This document shows positions 1 to 9,100 of a stretch of DNA of 64,000 bases, piece after piece. A program made the translations under genes and the position numbers. The stretch is from Halorussus amylolyticus. Its GTDB lineage: Archaea > Halobacteriota > Halobacteria > Halobacteriales > Haladaptataceae. Positions within the stretch are counted from its first letter, which is position 1; each line of letters begins with the position of its first letter. Below the pieces are notes generated by a model. The model made no database searches. It was not told the DNA's origin and saw only the letters and a list, made by a program, of their open reading frames with translations. The stretch covers positions 432,476 to 496,475 of the forward strand of contig NZ_ML974131.1 in the NCBI RefSeq assembly GCF_004143485.2, in the 5' to 3' direction.

Positions 1-18
1 CCGACGGAGACTGAACGC

Positions 19-924
19 ATGAGCGAAACCAAATCCATCGACCCCGAGATGACCGACGAACCGAGAACGACGACGACCGGCGAGAGCGACGAAGAGCTTC
101 GCGCCGAGTGGACGGCCTACGACTTCGAGGGCGACCCGAAGCTGTCGGTGGACGGCCTCGACGTCCACTACGGAGACGAGCAGGCGCTACACGACATCTC
201 CATCGAGATTCCCGAGCGAAGCGTCACCGCGCTCATCGGGCCGTCCGGATGCGGGAAATCTACGTTCCTCCGGTGTCTGAACCGGATGAACGACCGGATT
301 CGAGCCGCGACGGTCAGCGGGGACGTCACGTTCGAAGGGCGGAACATCTACGAAGACGACATCGACCTCGTCGAACTCAGAAAGCGAGTCGGAATGGTGT
401 TCCAGTCGCCGAACCCGTTCCCGAAGTCCATCCGCGACAACATCGCGTACGGACCGCGCAAGCACGGCGACGTTCGAACGGGCCTGCTCGCGAAACTCAC
501 CGGACGCGACGACGCGGCCCGCGAGGAAGAACTCGTGGAGGAGTCGCTCAAGCAGGCCGCGCTCTGGGAGGAGGTCAACGACCGACTCGACGACAACGCG
601 CTCGGACTGTCGGGCGGCCAGCAACAGCGCCTCTGCATCGCACGGTGTCTCGCGGTTGACCCCGAAGTCATCTTGATGGACGAACCCGCCTCGGCGCTCG
701 ACCCCATCGCGACCGCGAAAATCGAGGACCTCATCGGCGACCTCGCGCAGGAGTACACCGTGGTCATCGTGACCCACAACATGCAGCAGGCCGCGCGCAT
801 CTCCGACCAGACCGCGGTGTTCCTCACGGGGGGCCACCTCGTCGAGTACGGCGACACAGACCAAGTGTTCGAGAACCCCAGGAGCCAGCGCGTCGAGGAC
901 TACATCACCGGGAAGTTCGGGTGA
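19..924 (+). CDS. pstB: Phosphate ABC transporter ATP-binding protein PstB
   Basis: ATPase of the high-affinity phosphate importer; it would energise PstA/PstC at the cytoplasmic face. Walker [10 protein letters not shown] lies at about residues 74-82, the ABC signature LSGGQQQR near 200, and Walker [12 protein letters not shown] follows it. The protein is 301 aa, longer than bacterial PstB (about 255) because of an acidic N-terminal extension of about 40 residues typical of halophiles. The 18 bases before the ATG probably belong to the cut-off pstA. The phosphate-uptake regulator starts 24 bases after its stop, so the two are probably one operon, as expected for a pst cluster. Family assignment is secure. 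Confidence 0.97.
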   Translation: MSETKSIDPEMTDEPRTTTTGESDEELRAEWTAYDFEGDPKLSVDGLDVHYGDEQALHDISIEIPERSVTALIGPSGCGKSTFLRCLNRMNDRIRAATVSGDVTFEGRNIYEDDIDLVELRKRVGMVFQSPNPFPKSIRDNIAYGPRKHGDVRTGLLAKLTGRDDAAREEELVEESLKQAALWEEVNDRLDDNALGLSGGQQQRLCIARCLAVDPEVILMDEPASALDPIATAKIEDLIGDLAQEYTVVIVTHNMQQAARISDQTAVFLTGGHLVEYGDTDQVFENPRSQRVEDYITGKFG

Positions 925-947
925 TTCCCGTGCTGGGCGACACCGGG

Positions 948-1985
948 ATGCAGACCCGAAAACTCCAGAAAGTCGGCGGTTCGACCTACACGGTCTCGAT
1001 TCCGAAGCGATGGGCCGAGACCCACCACCTCGAAGCCGGGTGCGAGGTCCACCTCTACACCCACACCGACGGTTCGCTCGTCGTTCGGAGTTCCCGGACA
1101 GACGGCGGCGACCTCGCGACCGCTCGGGTCGAAATCGCGGAGTCGGACCCCGAAGTCGTCAAACGCGTGCTCAAAGCGACGTACGCCGCCGGGTTCGACG
1201 AAGTGGCGCTCACCCCGGTCGAGGCGTTCACCGACGACCAGCGCCGGACCGCCAGCGCGCTCGCGCGGACGCTCATCGGGACCGAGGTGGTCGAGGCCGA
1301 CGACGCCAGCATCGTCGTCAGAAACCTCCTCGACCCCGGCGACGTGTCGGTCAGACAGTCGGTGATTCAACTCCAGTTCGTCACGCTCTCGATGCACCGA
1401 ACCGCGACCGACGCGGTGGTCGCCGACGCCGCGGGCGGGGCCGAGCAGGTCGCGGGCCGCGACGACGAGGCCGACCGCCTGTTCGAGATGCTAGCGCGCC
1501 ACTTCAATCGGTCGCTGACCGACTTCGAGGAAATCGACCACCTCGGCGTGGGCCGTTCGGAACTGTTCGACTGCTATCTCGCCGCCCGCCAACTGGAGCG
1601 CGTGGCAGACCACGCCGTCAGAATCGCGACGGTCGCCCGGCGTCTCGACCGCGACGCCGACGAGGCAGTGGACGACGAGGTAGCCGAGCGCATCCGGGAG
1701 TCGGCCGACAGCGCGAGAGGAGTGGTCGAGGACGCCACCGAGGCGGTCCTCGGCGATTCCGCGGTCGAGGACGCTCACGGCGTCCTCGACCGCCGCGACG
1801 AGGCGGTCGATGACCTCGAAGCCATCGAGCGCGCGGTGTTCGAGCGCGGCGCGACCGCGTCCGAGCGACCGCCGACCGACGCCTACCTCCTGACTCGCGT
1901 CCTCGACAGTTTGGTCCGAACCGCGGAGTACGGCGGCAACATCGCCGAGGTGGCCGTGGAGTCGGCTATTCGCGATGGGAACTGA
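948..1985 (+). CDS. phoU: PhoU-type phosphate regulator with N-terminal AbrB-like domain
   Basis: Predicted regulator of phosphate uptake. The first ~45 residues (MQTRKLQKVGGSTYTVSIPK) form a SpoVT/AbrB-like swapped-hairpin DNA-binding domain, followed by a helical PhoU region with repeated acidic helices. The archaeal AbrB-PhoU fusion is well known beside pst genes. The ATG at 948 is preferred because the AbrB motif begins there; an in-frame GTG/ATT region at 921 would add nine unrelated residues and overlap pstB. About 345 aa. Whether it acts as transcription factor, transporter inhibitor or both cannot be read from sequence. Confidence 0.9.
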   Translation: MQTRKLQKVGGSTYTVSIPKRWAETHHLEAGCEVHLYTHTDGSLVVRSSRTDGGDLATARVEIAESDPEVVKRVLKATYAAGFDEVALTPVEAFTDDQRRTASALARTLIGTEVVEADDASIVVRNLLDPGDVSVRQSVIQLQFVTLSMHRTATDAVVADAAGGAEQVAGRDDEADRLFEMLARHFNRSLTDFEEIDHLGVGRSELFDCYLAARQLERVADHAVRIATVARRLDRDADEAVDDEVAERIRESADSARGVVEDATEAVLGDSAVEDAHGVLDRRDEAVDDLEAIERAVFERGATASERPPTDAYLLTRVLDSLVRTAEYGGNIAEVAVESAIRDGN

Positions 1986-2022
1986 CGGGCGAAAAACGGC
2001 GACCGGTACCGACCCGCGATAC

Positions 2023-2382
2023 TCACTCGCGTCCCCGATTCTCCACGAACGCCACGATTTCCTCGGCTCCGAGGAACCCTGCCGCCATTCTGTCCACGAG
2101 GTCGCCGTCCTCGAACAGCAACAGCGTCGGGACGCTCCGCACGTCGTACGCCTCGACGAGTCCGGTGTCGTCGCGCGGATTGCACGTCCCGACCGCGGCC
2201 GCTGTCGCGCGAGCGACGTTTCCGAGGACCGGTTCGATTGCTTGACACAGCGTACAGCCCTCCGTGTAGAACTCCACGAGGGCGAGGTCGTGGGCGGCGA
2301 CGAAGGCGTCGAGTTCGTCGCTGTCTTCGAGGCCGACCGGTCTGTCCGGAGTTTCCGACGGTTCCGATGTAGCGTCCGACAC
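2023..2382 (-). CDS. Thioredoxin-like protein with CTLC active site
   Basis: Small (119 aa) thioredoxin-fold protein. The redox motif is EGCTLCQ near residue 45, replacing the classic CGPC, and the cis-proline loop RSVPTLLLFEDGDLV is present. There is no signal peptide, so it is probably cytosolic. The Thr-Leu pair between the cysteines predicts a redox potential different from canonical thioredoxin; substrate unknown. It runs convergent to the phoU-like gene with only 37 bases between them. A second thioredoxin with normal CGPC lies at 13004. Confidence 0.85.
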   Translation of the reverse strand: MSDATSEPSETPDRPVGLEDSDELDAFVAAHDLALVEFYTEGCTLCQAIEPVLGNVARATAAAVGTCNPRDDTGLVEAYDVRSVPTLLLFEDGDLVDRMAAGFLGAEEIVAFVENRGRE

Positions 2383-2515
2383 GACCGTCCGTAGCTCACG
2401 ACGCGATTTAGGCGTTCCGCCCGCGTCCGAACGGACGCGGGCGGAACGCTGTTATCGACCTCGAAGTTCCGGGGGTACATTCTTAACACCCGGCTGAGAA
2501 GCCGGTCGTGAACCG

Positions 2516-3751
2516 ATGACCCCCGTCCGAACTGCAGTCGCCCTGCTCGCGCTCGTGGGTTTCGGTCTCGTGGTCGGACTCCCCGGCTCGATTCACCACT
2601 TCGGGTCGGCGACCGAGTCGGGGACCTCACCTCCTGCCGACGCGCTCGTCGAACCGCGGGAGAACGCGAGCCTGCTCTGGCCCTACACGAGCAAGAGTCG
2701 GTCGGTCGAGGACCGAACGCTCGCGATTAATCTCGTTATCCACGGCGGCCAGGACGAGGTTCGGCGGTCGCTGGCCGACCAGACGGGACTCGAATGGAAC
2801 CGCACTGACGACAACGAGACCGAGGCCGACGCCAGCACCCACTCGGTGGTCGTGACCGACGACGGATTCGAGTGGAGCAGCGCTCGCGGTTCGACTCGCT
2901 ACACGTACATCGACGCGGGGCCCCACGGCGGTCCCGGAATGTGGAAGACGCCGGACTATCAGCTTCACTCCGGGAACTATCTGGGCACGCGACAGCATAT
3001 CCGAGCGTACAACGCGCCCAACCCCGACGACGACTGGACCGCGCTGCAGGCCCACGGCGAGTACTGGGACTGGTTCAGACTCAGGCACACGGTCACGAGC
3101 GTACAGGGGTCGGCCCGAATCGTGGAGTCGGAGTTCCTCGACGAACCGTACGTGAGCGAGGTTCGCCGCGAGTACCACGGCAACCGCGGCGGCGGCAACG
3201 ACGGCTGGATAACCGCGGTCGAACTCGCGCTCGCGGGCATCGTCGTCGGCCTATCGTTCGGGCGGGCGCTTCCCGACTCCGTCGAGCAGGCGCGCTCGGA
3301 GGCCGAAGCCGTCTTCGCGAAGAACGGCAAGCGGGTACTCCTCCCCGGTTCGCTCGCGGCGCTGTATCTCGGTGTCAGAACCGCTGGCGTCGCGCTGGAG
3401 GGGGTGTTGCCGACCACGTCACCGAAGGTGTTCGCGGGCGTCCTCTATCCCGTTCTGGCGTTCGGAATCCCGCTCGTCGCGGCCCGAGCGTCCCGGCCGC
3501 TCGGCCGAACGATGGCGTTCACGCTCGCGGTCGTGGGTCTCGGTGCGGCGTTCGTCCTCGACTTCTCGGCGCTCGGCGTGAACTCGGTGTCGATTCGGCT
3601 CGCCGTCCATCGGGTGGCGCTCCTCGTCTCGGTCGGACTCGTCGCGGCGGGGTGTGCCCGACGCGACGGCGCGGGCGAAGCACCGCTGGTCGCGCTCGGC
3701 GCGGTGTTCTGGGTGCTGTGCCTGCTGTTGCCGCTCCTCGGAATGCTGTGA
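2516..3751 (+). CDS. Membrane protein with large extracellular N-terminal domain, function unknown
   Basis: 411 aa. A hydrophobic N-terminal segment (residues 5-25) is followed by about 210 polar residues, then five or six hydrophobic helices in the second half. The polar domain contains conserved-looking stretches such as GGPGMWKTPDYQLHSGNY and HGEYWDWFRLRHT, somewhat reminiscent of LssY C-terminal domains, but this resemblance is weak. The topology suggests a domain outside the cell anchored by a multi-helix bundle. It stands alone, with 133 bases to the divergent thioredoxin. I do not assign a function. Confidence 0.75.
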   Translation: MTPVRTAVALLALVGFGLVVGLPGSIHHFGSATESGTSPPADALVEPRENASLLWPYTSKSRSVEDRTLAINLVIHGGQDEVRRSLADQTGLEWNRTDDNETEADASTHSVVVTDDGFEWSSARGSTRYTYIDAGPHGGPGMWKTPDYQLHSGNYLGTRQHIRAYNAPNPDDDWTALQAHGEYWDWFRLRHTVTSVQGSARIVESEFLDEPYVSEVRREYHGNRGGGNDGWITAVELALAGIVVGLSFGRALPDSVEQARSEAEAVFAKNGKRVLLPGSLAALYLGVRTAGVALEGVLPTTSPKVFAGVLYPVLAFGIPLVAARASRPLGRTMAFTLAVVGLGAAFVLDFSALGVNSVSIRLAVHRVALLVSVGLVAAGCARRDGAGEAPLVALGAVFWVLCLLLPLLGML

Positions 3752-3781
3752 CCTAAATGCTTGGACGATGCGACTCGCCCG

Positions 3782-4165
3782 TCAGTACTCGACGACTTCG
3801 AGTCCGCTGATGCGGTCGAAGTCGCCGTCGCGCGTCACGATTTTCGCTCCGTTCTGCCGACAGACGCCCGCGATGAGAACGTCGCCGAGATTTATCGGCG
3901 TCCCGGTGTCGAGGAGTTCGGCCTCTACGAGCGCGGCTTCTCGCGCGGCCGCGTCGGTCGATGGAAGCGGTTCGACCCAATCGAGTCCGGTCGCGACTCG
4001 CTCGACCTGTTCGCGTCCGCCGGTTCGCGCCGCACCCCGGTAGACTTCGAAGAGCGCGAGCGTGGGTGCGAAAAACGGCTTGTCCTCGTGGGCGGTGAGG
4101 AACTCGCTGGCGGCGTCCGCGCCGTCGAGGTAGTCCACCAGAAACGACGTGTCGAACGCCAGCAT
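3782..4165 (-). CDS. vapC: PIN-domain ribonuclease toxin, VapC family
   Basis: 127 aa PIN nuclease, the toxin half of a type II toxin-antitoxin pair; VapC proteins cut tRNA or rRNA. Acidic metal-binding residues are visible: Asp in [13 protein letters not shown], Glu in LALFEVYRG, and Asp in [11 protein letters not shown] plus TRDGDFDRI near the end. Its start codon overlaps the antitoxin stop by one base (TGATG arrangement on the minus strand), implying translational coupling. Length and motifs are normal for an intact VapC. Confidence 0.9.
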   Translation of the reverse strand: MLAFDTSFLVDYLDGADAASEFLTAHEDKPFFAPTLALFEVYRGAARTGGREQVERVATGLDWVEPLPSTDAAAREAALVEAELLDTGTPINLGDVLIAGVCRQNGAKIVTRDGDFDRISGLEVVEY

Positions 4166-4383
4166 CAGGCGCGCTCCCGGAGGTCGGCGTCGAGTTCGTC
4201 GCGCGTTTTCCCGACGGCCTCGCGGAACCCCTCGATGTCGCCCATTGCGCCGAACCCCTTCATCACGTCTCGGTCGCGTCCGGTGAGTCGGAGAATCGTG
4301 TCCGTGAAGCTCTCATCGTCCTGTTTGTGTTCCTTCAGCCGGTCGTACGCTTCGTCCGTGATGGTGAGGCTCTTCGTTCCCAT
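4165..4383 (-). CDS. vapB: VapB-type antitoxin
   Basis: 72 aa. The start [20 protein letters not shown] matches the archaeal VapB/DUF217-like antitoxin family, whose N-terminus binds DNA and whose C-terminus wraps the PIN toxin. The ATG at 4383 is chosen because the family motif starts there; the open frame continues far upstream only as a shadow of mutS. The start codon overlaps the left arm of a perfect palindrome, fitting autoregulation by the VapBC complex. It is co-transcribed with vapC downstream. Confidence 0.88.
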   Translation of the reverse strand: MGTKSLTITDEAYDRLKEHKQDDESFTDTILRLTGRDRDVMKGFGAMGDIEGFREAVGKTRDELDADLRERA

Positions 4384-4408
4384 ACGTGTACGTCTGGACG
4401 TACACGTA
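4383..4408. promoter_or_regulatory. Perfect inverted repeat at the vapB start, likely operator
   Basis: TACGTGTACGT (4383-4393), spacer CTGG, then ACGTACACGTA (4398-4408): a perfect 11-bp inverted repeat. It begins at the first base of the vapB start codon and extends upstream, where a leaderless transcript would be blocked. VapBC complexes normally bind such palindromes, so autoregulation is the simplest reading. The mutS start lies 84 bases further on the other strand. Confidence 0.7.
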
Positions 4409-4491
4409 CTTGTTTGTGCCGGTGGTTCCTGTCGTCGGATTTCATGAGCCGATTCGGAGAGCATAACCGCCTCCGGCGAGTGACTTCTCGC

Positions 4492-7125
4492 ATGGACGCG
4501 GCGCTGGGGCCACCCGAGAAGATGGCCGAACGCGGCGACGAACTCACGCCGATGCTGAGCCAGTACTACGAACTCTGCAAGCAGTACGACGACTCGCTCG
4601 TGCTGTTTCAAGTGGGGGATTTTTACGAGACATTTTGCGAAGCGGCCGAGACCACCGCCAGACTGCTCGAAATCGCGCTCACTCAGCGCGAGGACTCGAC
4701 CGGCACGTACCCGATGGCGGGCATCCCCATCGACAGCGCCGAGTCGTACATCGAGACGCTCCTCGACGCGGGCTACCGAATCGCGGTCGCCGACCAGGTG
4801 CAGGACCCCGACGAGGCGACCGGCGTGGTCGAGCGCGCGGTCACGCGCATCGTCACGCCCGGTACGCTGACCGAGGACGAACTCCTCGACACCGACGACA
4901 ACAACTTCGTGGCGTGCCTGACCGAGGACCCCGGCCGGTACGGACTCGCGTTCCTCGACGTTTCGACCGGCGACTTCTACGCCACGAGCGCCCGGCGTGA
5001 GGAGGCAATCGCGGACGAGGTGAGTCGGTTCGCGCCCGCCGAGGCCATCGTGGAACCCGACGCCTCCGCCGACCCCTTCGATGCGGACTGCATGGTGACT
5101 CCCTACGACTCCGAGGCGTTCGACGCCGAGGGGGCGACCGACCGGGTGAACGCCTACTTCGGGTCGCCCGACGAACTGCTCGCCGAGGACGCCGAAATCC
5201 GGGCGTGCGGTGCCCTGCTCGCCTACGCCGAGTACACCCGCGGCGGCGCGGAAACGACCTGCGATGACAGCGATGACGACGGAGACGCTGACAGCCGCCT
5301 CGACTACCTGAACCGCCTCACGCGCTACGAACCCCGCGAGTACATGCTCCTCGACCGGGTGGCGGTCTCCAGCCTCGAACTGTTCGAGCGCCGAACCGTC
5401 CACGGGAACGCCGACGTGACCCTGCTCGGGGTGCTCGACGAGACTTCCTGTGCGCTCGGGAGCCGAAAGCTCAAGGACTGGCTCCGGCGGCCCCTGCTCG
5501 ACGCCGACCGAATCGACGCCCGCCTCGACGCCATCGACGAGTGGACCGGCCGGGTCCGCGAGCGCGAGCGTGCGCGCGACCATCTCCGGGACGTGTACGA
5601 CATCGAGCGACTCGTCGCGCGCATCTCGCGAGGTCGAGCCAACGCCCGCGATTTGCGGGCGCTCAAGGCCACGCTCGACGTGGTGCCCGACCTCAGAGAG
5701 ACGCTGGCCGACTTCGAGGCCGAGAAACTGGCCGAACTCCGCGAAAATCTCGACGAACTCGCCGACGTTCGGGACCTCGTCGGGCGCGCCATCCGAGCGG
5801 ACCCGGCACGCGAAATCACCGAGGGAAACGTCATCAAGTCGGGCTACGACGACGAACTCGACCGCCTCCGCGCGACCGAGCGCGAGGGGAAGGCGTGGAT
5901 AGACGACCTCGAAGCCACCGAGCGCGAGCGCACCGGCATCGACTCGCTCAAGGTGGGGCACAACTCGGTCCACGGCTACTACATCGAGGTCACGAACCCC
6001 AACCTCGACGCGGTGCCCGACGACTACAACCGCAGACAGACGCTCAAAAACTCCGAACGGTTCTACACCCCCGAACTCAAACAGCGCGAGGACGAGATTC
6101 TCCGGGCCGAGAACCGGGCCGACGACCTCGAACACGAACTGTTCCGCGAGGTCCGGCGGGAGGTCGCCGCGGAATCGGAGCGCGTCCAAGCCGTCGCCGA
6201 CGCGCTCGCGGAGCTCGACGTACTGGCAGGCCTCGCCGAGGTCGCCGCCACGCGCGACTACGCCCGCCCCGAAATCGGCGGTGAGGGGACTCACGTCGAG
6301 GGCGGACGCCACCCCGTGGTCGAGCGCACCCAGCGCTCGTTCGTGCCGAACGACACCCACCTCGATTCGGGTGACCGCTTCGCGGTCGTCACCGGCCCGA
6401 ACATGTCGGGGAAATCGACGTACATGCGGCAGGTCGCGCTGATAACCGTCCTCGCTCAGACCGGAAGCTTCGTTCCGGCCGCGAGCGCCCGCATCGCGCC
6501 CGTGGACCGCATCTTCACCCGGGTCGGTGCGAGCGACGACATCGCGGGCGGTCGCTCGACGTTCATGGTCGAGATGACCGAACTCGCGGCCATTCTCCGG
6601 AGCGCCACCGATAGCTCGCTGGTCCTTCTCGACGAGGTGGGTCGAGGCACCAGCACCACCGACGGTCTCGCCATCGCCCGCGCGGTCACGGAGTACCTCC
6701 ACGACGAAATCGGCGCGCTCACCCTCTTTGCGACCCACCACCACGAACTCACCGAGACCGCCGACGAACTCCCGGGCGCGTTCAATCTCCACTTCGCCGC
6801 GGACCAGACCGGCGACGAAGTCTCGTTCGACCACGACGTTCGCCCCGGCGCGGCCACCGCCTCCTACGGCGTGCAGGTCGCCCGCTCGGCGGGTGTTCCC
6901 GACCCGGTGGTCGAGCGCTCGAAGAGACTGCTGGCCGAGAGCGACGCGACGGACGTGGAATCCAGCGACCAGTCCGACGACTCGGACGCCGAACCCGCCC
7001 CGAAAGCCGTCACGGACGGCGCGAGAGACGAACTCGCGGCCCGGCTACGCGAGGTGGATGTGGCGACGATGACGCCGCTGGAGGCGATGAACGCGCTCGC
7101 GGAATTGAAGCGCGACGTGGAGTAG
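4492..7125 (+). CDS. mutS: DNA mismatch repair protein MutS
   Basis: 877 aa MutS of the MutS1 type. The N-terminal mismatch-binding domain carries GDFYETF, which includes the Phe-X-Glu motif that stacks on mispaired bases. The C-terminal ATPase has Walker [15 protein letters not shown], then [18 protein letters not shown] and FATHHHEL. The ATG at 4492 gives the usual N-terminus; an alternative ATG at 4444 would add 16 residues. It is followed after 14 bases by the hairpin element at 7140 and is convergent with nucS, an unrelated mismatch nuclease. Confidence 0.97.
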   Translation: MDAALGPPEKMAERGDELTPMLSQYYELCKQYDDSLVLFQVGDFYETFCEAAETTARLLEIALTQREDSTGTYPMAGIPIDSAESYIETLLDAGYRIAVADQVQDPDEATGVVERAVTRIVTPGTLTEDELLDTDDNNFVACLTEDPGRYGLAFLDVSTGDFYATSARREEAIADEVSRFAPAEAIVEPDASADPFDADCMVTPYDSEAFDAEGATDRVNAYFGSPDELLAEDAEIRACGALLAYAEYTRGGAETTCDDSDDDGDADSRLDYLNRLTRYEPREYMLLDRVAVSSLELFERRTVHGNADVTLLGVLDETSCALGSRKLKDWLRRPLLDADRIDARLDAIDEWTGRVRERERARDHLRDVYDIERLVARISRGRANARDLRALKATLDVVPDLRETLADFEAEKLAELRENLDELADVRDLVGRAIRADPAREITEGNVIKSGYDDELDRLRATEREGKAWIDDLEATERERTGIDSLKVGHNSVHGYYIEVTNPNLDAVPDDYNRRQTLKNSERFYTPELKQREDEILRAENRADDLEHELFREVRREVAAESERVQAVADALAELDVLAGLAEVAATRDYARPEIGGEGTHVEGGRHPVVERTQRSFVPNDTHLDSGDRFAVVTGPNMSGKSTYMRQVALITVLAQTGSFVPAASARIAPVDRIFTRVGASDDIAGGRSTFMVEMTELAAILRSATDSSLVLLDEVGRGTSTTDGLAIARAVTEYLHDEIGALTLFATHHHELTETADELPGAFNLHFAADQTGDEVSFDHDVRPGAATASYGVQVARSAGVPDPVVERSKRLLAESDATDVESSDQSDDSDAEPAPKAVTDGARDELAARLREVDVATMTPLEAMNALAELKRDVE

Positions 7126-7139
7126 TCCACGTCGGACGC

Positions 7140-7280
7140 CCGGTGACACTCCTCTTTGGTGGGACTGAAAGGGGCCGGGCGCTGGACGAAGGCGGCCGAA
7201 GTAAGCACTGCAAGGAGGGAGCGAAGCGACCGACTGAAGCGCGCAGCGAGGCCCTCGAGTCCAGCGCCCGGGGGCTTTCT
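7140..7280 (+). ncRNA. Structured RNA-like element, copy 1 of family F
   Basis: Begins with CCGGTGACAC, then eight bases, then the block GGTGGGACTGAAAGGGGCC. A long inverted repeat follows: 7167-7187 pairs with 7259-7279 as GAAAG/CTTTC, a 3-nt GGG-facing-GGG internal loop, then 13 bp CCGGGCGCTGGAC/GTCCAGCGCCCGG, enclosing 71 nt. It ends with GGGGGCTTTCT. Copy 2 at 40075-40294 has the same outer blocks and internal loop but a different, still paired stem. No convincing ORF lies inside. It could be a small RNA, a terminator of mutS, or a mobile hairpin. Confidence 0.6.
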
Positions 7281-7347
7281 ACCGCGTCTTCCATCGAATA
7301 CCTTCGATGCTCTTCCGGTCAAATCCGACTACTCGAAGGTAAAGTAT

Positions 7348-8118
7348 TCATTCCGGCGGTCCCAGCGAAACGAACTCCAAGCCCTTCTCGGCCAGCAGTC
7401 CCCTCGCGCGCTCGGTCACCGAGGGGGCCACCAGAACCCCGCGAATCTCGGCGTCGGCGTGTAGCTCTCGGCCCAGCGCCTCGACGTACCGCGAGAGCTG
7501 ACCCACCGCATCGGGGCCGACCCGCCTGCGCTTGAGTTCGACCACGACCGTCGCGCCGTCGGCGTCCCGTCCGTAGATGTCCACCGCTCCGGCGGGCGTC
7601 TCGCGCTCGGTGGCGAGCGGTCGGAATCCCCGCTCCACGAGGTCCGGGTCGTCGAGGATGCGCTGGCGGAGGTCCTCCTCGGTGCCCGAGAGCGAGCGGT
7701 CCTCGGCGTCGGTCACGTCGAACGTCGTGACCTGCTGAATCCGGTCGAACGCGACCAGCAGTTCCTCCTCGGGTGATTCCCGGTGGCTCCGGATTCGAAA
7801 CTCCCCCTCGACGACGCTCGACTCGTGGGTACAGCCCGGCGGTTGCCAGTTCACGGGCTGTTGGCCCTCGTCGGTGTGGACCAGCGCCGTGCCGTCGGGC
7901 TTGAGAACGACGAGTCGGTCGCCGGGACCGAGGTGGCTCGACGCCCGGCCGTCGTACTCGACGGTACACCGCCCGAATACGGTTATCATGTCGCCCGTAG
8001 CGATGGCCGTGGCTACCCGGTCGCGGGCCGTCTCGGGGTTCGGCCGGTTGAGCGTCGGCCGCGCTGTGGATTCGGCGTCTCCGAGTCCGTCGGCGGGGTC
8101 GCCGTCTGCAGTTGTCAC
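7348..8118 (-). CDS. nucS: Endonuclease NucS (EndoMS)
   Basis: 256 aa RecB-like nuclease that in archaea and actinobacteria cuts at mismatches or branched DNA. The N-terminal DNA-binding domain includes WQPPGC. The C-terminal nuclease has the D-(E)XK core GAVDIYGRDADGATVVVELKRRR, followed by a Gln-rich helix VGQLSRYVEAL. The start is GTG at 8118, supported by the usual family N-terminus. A G/C palindrome (8151-8200) lies just upstream. Adjacency to mutS suggests a DNA-repair neighbourhood, although the two systems are mechanistically separate. Confidence 0.95.
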   Translation of the reverse strand: MTTADGDPADGLGDAESTARPTLNRPNPETARDRVATAIATGDMITVFGRCTVEYDGRASSHLGPGDRLVVLKPDGTALVHTDEGQQPVNWQPPGCTHESSVVEGEFRIRSHRESPEEELLVAFDRIQQVTTFDVTDAEDRSLSGTEEDLRQRILDDPDLVERGFRPLATERETPAGAVDIYGRDADGATVVVELKRRRVGPDAVGQLSRYVEALGRELHADAEIRGVLVAPSVTERARGLLAEKGLEFVSLGPPE

Positions 8119-8150
8119 TGCCGGAGGTAGGCGACGAACCCACTAAAGCG

Positions 8151-8200
8151 GTGCGCGGCGGGGGGGGGGGGGGGGCCGCCCCCCCCCCCCCGCCGCGCAC
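8151..8200. terminator. G-run/C-run palindrome after the DUF6735-like gene
   Basis: Left arm GTGCGCGGC followed by 16 G (8160-8175), centre CCG, then 13 C (8179-8191) and GCCGCGCAC: a stem of about 22 bp. On the minus strand it starts 10 bases after the stop of the upstream gene and is followed by a short T-containing stretch, as in a terminator. A near twin with the same G-run-CCG-C-run centre lies at 34853-34899 in the same context. Homopolymer lengths may be inexact because such tracts are difficult to sequence. Confidence 0.55.
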
Positions 8201-8209
8201 CCACTTGAC

Positions 8210-8833
8210 TCACTCCGGCAGTATCACCTCCCGGTCGTCACCCCACGACTCGACACGCGCCGAGAGGTAGTCGGTCGCTTCCTCGGGGGTCACGGCCCCG
8301 TGGTCTACCATCTCACCGACTGCGGCCTTCGTGCCGCGGAACCACCCTCGGAGGTAGTCGTCGCCCGCGTTCGGTTGCGGTTCGACGCCCCACGGTCTGG
8401 CTTCGAGTAGCGCGCCGTGACCGACCGTCTCGCTTCGCTCGACTCGGTCGCTGTCGGTTTCGAGACCGAACCACAGGACGTGGAACGGCGTCGTCTCGTA
8501 GTCGTCGCCCACCCGGAAGAACGCCTCGTGGTGGAGGAAATCGAGGCGCTCGGCGACTATTTCGGCGAGAGAGAGGTCGGTCGCGACGGGGTCGGGGGTC
8601 ACGCCGAACGACGTGTCGGACGCGAACGGCGTCTCGGCCGAGATGCGCCGGGCGAGGCCGAAACTCGCTCCGCCCCAGTGCGAGCGGTGGAGGTCGAAGG
8701 TCGGGTCAGAGTTCGGTTCGGTGTCGGTTCCGGCGTCGGCGCTGTCGCTGGAATCCGTGTCGTCGCGGTGGTCCGTGTCGTTTCGACAGCTAATGTCGTC
8801 GCGGCGGTACGCGAGGAGTGCGCGGTGTCCCAT
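8210..8833 (-). CDS. DUF6735-like haloarchaeal protein
   Basis: 207 aa, starting MGHRALLAYRRDD, with FDLHRSHWGGASFGLA further in. The pairing of an initial GHRAL-A-R segment with a HxSHWGG motif is what I recall of the haloarchaeal DUF6735 family; function unknown. An acidic, Asp/Ser-rich insertion (about residues 15-45) separates the two motifs and looks like a low-complexity halophile spacer. ATG at 8833 is chosen for the GHRAL motif. No membrane segment or signal peptide. Confidence 0.7.
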   Translation of the reverse strand: MGHRALLAYRRDDISCRNDTDHRDDTDSSDSADAGTDTEPNSDPTFDLHRSHWGGASFGLARRISAETPFASDTSFGVTPDPVATDLSLAEIVAERLDFLHHEAFFRVGDDYETTPFHVLWFGLETDSDRVERSETVGHGALLEARPWGVEPQPNAGDDYLRGWFRGTKAAVGEMVDHGAVTPEEATDYLSARVESWGDDREVILPE

Positions 8834-8895
8834 CCGGGGAGGGTTGGTCCCGGCTTCGGACTTAAATCTACGTGCGGACCTCCGTTGGCGCGTGA

Positions 8896-8931
8896 TTTTC
8901 GGGTCGGTCGCGGTCGCGACCGACCCGAAAA
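8896..8931. repeat. Perfect 17-bp inverted repeat with 2-nt centre
   Basis: TTTTCGGGTCGGTCGCG (8896-8912), GT, then its exact reverse complement (8915-8931). It lies 62 bp upstream of the DUF6735-like start and 170 bp upstream of the cystathionine synthase gene, inside the 267-bp divergent intergenic region. With four A/T at each outer end it could act as a bidirectional terminator-like hairpin or a dimeric protein site. Otherwise the region holds only an AT-rich patch at about 8975-9000 that may be a promoter. Confidence 0.6.
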
Positions 8932-9100
8932 GCGTTCGCGCCGAGTCGCGACGTTGCCGATACCGGCATTTTCCCAGTGATAAATGGATAATCGCGATAG
9001 GAAATAGGCGGCCGTGACGGTGTGACGAGAGTTCGCCCGGCACTCGCTACCGGCGTTCCGGGACCCAAACGAATATCCGGACTTCCACCGAGGTAGGCCC

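Noticed and set aside
4384..6834. Long minus-strand frame opposite mutS (889 aa as an open frame)
   Set aside because: Only its last 72 codons are a gene (vapB). The rest mirrors mutS codons, an effect of GC-rich third positions.
7143..7535. Short ORFs in the mutS-nucS gap
   Set aside because: They translate the structured element F1 and the end of nucS; the inverted repeat accounts for the sequence.
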